Shown here: one piece after another, positions 50,701-56,800 of the stretch
Layout of the letters: every line of letters begins with the position of its first letter
Position numbering within the stretch: position 1 is the first letter of the stretch
From: Chaetoderma sp. LZ-2023a
Lineage: Eukaryota > Mollusca > Caudofoveata > Chaetodermatida > Chaetodermatidae
Assembly (NCBI GenBank): GCA_034401795.1
Contig: CM067359.1
Coordinates: 144,528,233-144,592,232 of the forward strand
DNA: 64,000 nucleotides
Direction of reading: 5' to 3'
Notes under the pieces: generated by a model
Told to the model about the DNA's origin: nothing
The model's database searches: none
What the model saw: the letters and a program-made list of their open reading frames with translations, nothing else
Program-made: the position numbers and the translations under genes

Positions 50701-53700
50701 ATTATAGCTGATAAGTTATGTGTTCTCATTGCTGTTACTGCATTACCTAGAAGTGACGTCAGACTGATAAGCGCAGTAACCACAATACTCACGCTCAGAG
50801 ATAAGATTACTAAGAGGCGAGATTTTAGTAGTGTTGCGGTGGGTCACTCACTAGAGTATTGCATAGGATTCCCAGGCTGCAGACTGGGGTTCAAATCCGC
50901 TCAAAAGACCTCGCTAGAACTTACCTGAAATTTCAAAACTAGGTAAGACGCTAGGCTGGGGTAATATGACCAGGTTAGATAAAGATCCACTGCGACACTC
51001 CCCAGTGCGGGGTAAAAGCACCACAGACACACACACCAGCCGGCAATAGGTAGGATAGGATAGGTAGAAGTGTCCCACAGATAGAAAAACCTCAGGATAC
51101 CCGCCGGAATAATAAAGGCCGGCCACTGGCCGGTATCCTGAGGAGGTTCTCCCGGACAGTGGGGTCCGCACAGGAGTTTTATATTCTTGGCCATGCCCAT
51201 TTGTCTAAATGGAAATCCAGTTGAGGGAGGTGGTATCATTTTAATTCCGCCACTACTACTAGTTTTTACCGGTTGTATCACTTTTAATGGTATGTATCTC
51301 TTGGTATACGATTGGCAAAAGTTTGGGAACTGAAATTTGCTATGTGAATTACCCATATTCTTCCGGAGTGAAAAAGGACATTTACACTTCGTTCCGCCAC
51401 CACGGGTGGGATGGGGGTCTAACGTGCAAGAAATTAATTGTAACACAACTCTTCCGAAACCATTAGATGTTTTTCCAACCAAATTTAGTATGTGATGTTA
51501 TGTACCCATATGATTGCAGGGTGCAAAAGGTCATTTACATTTACTCCACCATCCAGCAGGTATGCCAGGGGGGGGGGGGTCCGCTGAGGTGGGTCAAAAC
51601 GTGGGTATTTGCGACGCCGCGTCATCGACCGAGCAATCCGGTTTAATTTAATTTGAAATTTTTTACATCAGAGTGGTAAGGGTCAAATATGCTATCAATG
51701 GTTAAATGGTCCAAATTCTTGAGAAATGTCCATTTACAGGCCAAAGTGAAAATGTACTAATGGAGTGACTCGCTCGATAACTCAGCCAGTCATTCCAGTG
51801 GTATATTTTCAAAAATAGTATTCTCGTCCTGTACTTAATGGCCATTCTGACACTACACAAAATTTTAATTTTCTCAGCAGATCTTGATCAATAACGGGTT
51901 TTAATCAAAATGCGGCCATTGATTTAAAAATTCTGCTTCACATGACTGGCAGAATTAGGGCTTCCAGTAATTTCTAAGACTGAGACTTCCTCAGAAATAG
52001 TTCTGGGAGTCCAAACAGGAAACATGGAAGTTTAAACTGGTTCACATGCATGTAATTAACTTTGCTTAGCGCATTCACAGACCAATCCCTTGAAAAATAA
52101 ATTCTTTATGATATAAAACTTATTCTGATGAATATTTTGATATTAATTTGACAGCAAGCTTCCAGACAAATTCATTTCAAAATAATCAACAGTGTTCCTG
52201 TATGGTTGCATTGAAAATGAGATATGGCGAATTTATTGTTGAAGTGTTAAAGTCATTGATGTCAGTGCAAAAATTAGGACGTCCAGGACTGTCTTGCTAC
52301 TTGGTTTGGAAGTTGAAACATGAACTTTTGGGAGCATAGTACTCCCGGACTTCCAGTAGTTGAGTCCCTGGTTAAAATCTGTAAAATTTCATGTCAGATT
52401 AACCATCACAATCTAAAAATGATAAATTCTTTATAATACATGTAAAGAATATGTTGTTGAATAATTTGAAACTAATTTTACTGGGAGATTTTGCTGCCTA
52501 TGGCAACAGGTCTAAGCCAAATTAGTTTTAGATTATTCAGCAGATTTCCTGTACAGTTGGCTTGAAATGGACTTTTTCACATTTGTTTCAATTTTCAACC
52601 TTTTTCAATGTTTAACCATTTAAGCCTCAACTCAGTCAAAAGCAGCTTCTGCAGTGATCTTGAGCCTTCCAGTCAAATTAATTTCTAAACATTCCATAGA
52701 TTAAGTTTTATATCGTGTCAAACTAAGAAAATTTTAATTAACCCTTTCAGTTGATTCGATCTCCAAGTGTCATTTCATTAGCGTTGTGCATAATGCTCTG
52801 GTTAGCCCCTCCAAATGTCTGGATTGACACCCAGTGGGTTACACCCCTGCGCCACGTTGAGGCCGAGCATATAGTCTTAAACAGGGGCAACAACCCTTTC
52901 AGTGATTAATTCCCACATTTTAAGGCAACCGTACAAAACTTAAATAGTTAATTAATTTGACTGGAAGCAGTTGCCTGCCTCAGACAGCAATGGCTTTCAG
53001 TAAAAATATGTTCAAAATATTCAACACACTAAGTTTTATATCTTGTTACACCAAAAAAAAAAATGTTTAAAATTAAATATGATTATTTATGATTATACAA
53101 AATAAAGTTAGTTTTTTTGGACATTTAAAATAAATTTATTAATTGTTAAATAATTATTTTTATTTTCACCCACACAAATCACCCACCCAATAGGCTACAA
53201 AATCTGGTGCTATCCACTCTTTATACGTATCATTACATTTCCATATAGAAGAATATTTGCACTTTCACATGATCGCGACATTTGTTTAACGCAATCTACC
53301 ATACAAACATTATATAATTATAATTGCGCAGACATTACTTTCTTGATGGCTATCTAAACGCAACTGATTCAATGTTTAAAAATTCATAAATACTATGGCC
53401 TCTTGCAATTGACAAGTTCAGACACATTTTACTCAAGCTTAAGTGTGTTCCCGTTATGGTTACAGTTAACAGCGCAGTTTAGCATACACCGGGAACCAAT
53501 CTGATGTTGCCGACCATAAACTCTCGTGCAATAACGGCACGATTTTGTGATACTGGCGAGAATTCGTGTTTGATGACGTTTAACACACGCCGAAGTGTGT
53601 TCCCGATACGGTTAAACACGCAGTTTAGCTTACACCGGGAACCAAACGCCGATATTTTGCGAGAATTCGTGTTTGATGATGATTTATGAGAAAATGTCTG

Positions 53701-56700
53701 CCAGGAGAATTGCAATTGCCGATATTTTAATTTTCCATACCTTTTCCACAGCAGTAATGCAAAATATTGATTTTCCATACTTTTTCAAGCCCTAGAAAAT
53801 GTTTTCTTAAGTTTCCATACTTTTTCCAGACTTCCATACCTGCGTATGAACCCTGGACAAAGAGAACTCTTTTTTTAATTTACCACTGGAAAACCGGGAA
53901 TGACTGGCTCAATGAACTAGTCAGCCATTCCCGTGGTAAATCTTTAAAAATATTCTTATTATTATTATTTTACATATAAAGCTGTTAATTGTGACCACCA
54001 CAGCCACGTGAAATCAAGCTTGACAATTCCTGTAGACTCTAGACCAGAGAACAATAGCCCTATTAACAAGTAAAACACTTAAAGCTGCCCAAGCAGCTCT
54101 TGAGGACAACATATTTCAGCCATGATTATACCTGAATAGTTATTTATAAATCTTCCATTCAGTGTTTGCTAAAATGTATGTTGATATTCTGATAAACCTT
54201 TTCATTCTGAATCCCCGCAAACGTGGTTACAAAACAGTAGCAGAGGAAACCTGCTGAATATTTTGGAAATGATTTACCTGAAAGTTGTTGCTGCCTAAGG
54301 CAGAAACAACTTTCACTTTGATGGTTTTCAAATTAATCTTCAGTATTTACGTAATTTATTGAACTAAATTACTGTCAACAGGCATACAGAATGAGTGGTT
54401 AATTATATTTCTTTCATTGACCTACATAAATTCTCTATTCATAAAAAGGACTTTAGTAACATGATTTTTATACAAATTAGAAATGGTTTTAGACATGTTC
54501 TGAATTTATTTGTAACATGTTTCTTAACCACATGTCTGTTTACTATAGATACAACCACCTATAAAATGTGAATGATTTTGTATATTTGACAGATAGAGAC
54601 AGTTAGATTATGGTACGAGTGCGAAAGACAGATAGATTTACACATAGAGTTAATGAGAGATTTCTATCGAGAATTAAGCATAAAGATAATTAGTGTTTGT
54701 AAAGTTAATATCACTAGTATATCTTTTGAAGTAATTTGAAATCATTAAAAATTTAATTTCAGTAATATTTGAAGAATTGATCTTGCTTATTGTTTATTAA
54801 AGTATCTTCGCCTGTTGCCTCATCCTGTAGTGTAGCAGAGTTATTGCCACTCAGCTAATCCCGTTCTCATATAGGTTGAAAATAGTCCTGTGACAAAGGT
54901 CTGAGACTTAGTTTTCAATTTTTATTGACGCAATTTCCAGTAAAATTTCTTGGAACAAAGTTTGTTATTTATGCTTTGTATGTTTGGCATCAGCAGGTTT
55001 GACTTAATCTAGGTTATGCAGGTAAACACGTACTTATGCTTAAGAACAAACTTCACATTCTTGTACGCGTATGCCACGAGCCAGGTGCTTACACCAGTCA
55101 TCAGTACGAACCAGACAGCGGACAGATACAGATCCATCTGATGAACACGCCAGAATAGCCCTGAGAGGAAGAAAATGATGACATATAATACACAACAGAT
55201 AATCGTTAACATGCCGGCCAAAACCAGTCTCTGTTATGGTCTTGTGGAATGTCTCTTTACAGGGCAAGACCGAGCCAGTCATTCAAGTGATAGATTTTCA
55301 GAAATTGTATTCTCTTGGCTTGTAAATGGCCATTCAATAGGCAGATATTTAAATTTTCCCGACCAAATTTTCCCATTAAAGGGTTAAACTATCTAACTCT
55401 AATGGTCAAGAAAATTGCGATGTTTTTACTCAGTCAATGACCATTTGCAGGACAAGAGAACTCTTTTCAAAATTTATCACTGAATTAACTGGCTCGGTCA
55501 TGAGGCCATCTATAAAAAAGATTTTGTTTCCTACAAACTGGGTGGGGAAAAAAGATTTCAATAGGAAGGGAGGAAATTAATTTTTTTTTTCAATAATTTT
55601 ATTTTAAGGTCATAAATATTAGTTTTCCAGATATTTGACTAGATATCCATTAAATATGGTTGTAATTGCCAAATTTGTCATGTTTTTCATGTCACAATTA
55701 GCAAAATGGATTCACATTGCATACAAATGGCATTAAAACATTGTAATTTGCATAGGTTGACAAATGTATGCATGTTTTAACAATTTATGCTGGAGAGAAA
55801 TTTTTTTTTTTATTCCCGGCCGGGTGAAAACAAAGAAAAATTTCACCCGAGAGGTTTACAGGACACGAAACTATTTTTTATTTTGGCCTGATGACTTACA
55901 TTCCTTTGGTAAATTGCTAAAAAATTATTTTTTATTTTTTGCCTACAAGTGGGCAGTGCTCAAGACTAAATTGTGGTAACCGCCTTTGTCTGGCTTGAGC
56001 ATTAACATTTTAAGCCTTAAGTTTGTCCAAGAAAATCTCAATTTTCTCACGAAATTCACCAATCACGAAATTTGGTACCGCTATTTCACGCATAACCTGA
56101 TGAGGTTGATTCAATTCAAATGAATGGAATTTGTTTTATTTATAATTAAAATTTTGTTTTGCAATTTTTTTATTTGTATTCTGGTGTTTTTTTGGTTCTA
56201 TTAAATACCTGCACAATTTTGTTTAAGAGTTTTCACAAACTTCGGTACCCATGGCCATAGTATATAAAACATCTAACACATGCTGTGCATATCAATAAAC
56301 GCAAAAATTGTTTAAAACTTGTGTAGTATCCAAATTCAGAAAAACCAAACCTGAATTCGGAAACCATCATGAATTCGGAAATGTTTTTGAATTCTGAGAT
56401 TTCCCGAACTGATGTGGCTGCGGTAATGATGAGACACGGGCATTTGAAGTTTACCCTCCTATTTCATATTATTACCATATTTCATATTACTACTATATTA
56501 ATATATATAATACACTCAGGTTCAAATTTTTTTATTTCATGCTTAATATATAAGATATACATCATCTATCACAGTTGGGAAGTCCATCAAAAGCAGAGCA
56601 TTATATATATAGTAGTAATAATATGAAATATGGTAATAATATGAAATAGGAGAGTAAAATTCAAATGCCTGTGGATGAGATTGTGACTCACAGGCATTTG

Positions 56701-56743
56701 AAGTTTACCCGCCTATTTCATATTATTAGCATATTTCATATAC

Positions 56744-56800
<57 letters not shown>

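Larger units (their letters stand above)
36482..51260. mobile_element. 14.8-kb terminal-inverted-repeat element with virus-like gene cluster
   Basis: The ends AGTAGTAGTGGCGGAATTAA (36482) and the exact complement ending at 51260 are the outer tips of ~0.85-kb inverted repeats. A 5-bp direct repeat AGTTT flanks both sides (36477-36481, 51261-51265). Inside are a left cluster of about twelve short genes (37585-44040), a DIRS-type retroelement (about 44.1-48.8 kb) and ~1.1 kb without genes. Size, long inverted repeats starting with AG, short flanking duplication and compact two-strand coding recall Polinton/Maverick and adintovirus-like elements. No polymerase B, retroviral-type integrase, protease or ATPase was found, so class is unresolved. 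It lies in SSR3 intron 2. Confidence 0.85.
50425..51260 (-). repeat. Right terminal inverted repeat of the 14.8-kb element
   Basis: Inverted copy of the left repeat. It lacks the internal tip repeat seen at 37384-37424 and is instead bordered by the five-unit array at 49973-50345. Confidence 0.9.

Noticed and set aside
55040-55282. Alternative 80-aa frame over SSR3 exon 2
   Set aside because: It is a shadow; the frame with splice sites encodes the conserved TRAP gamma segment.
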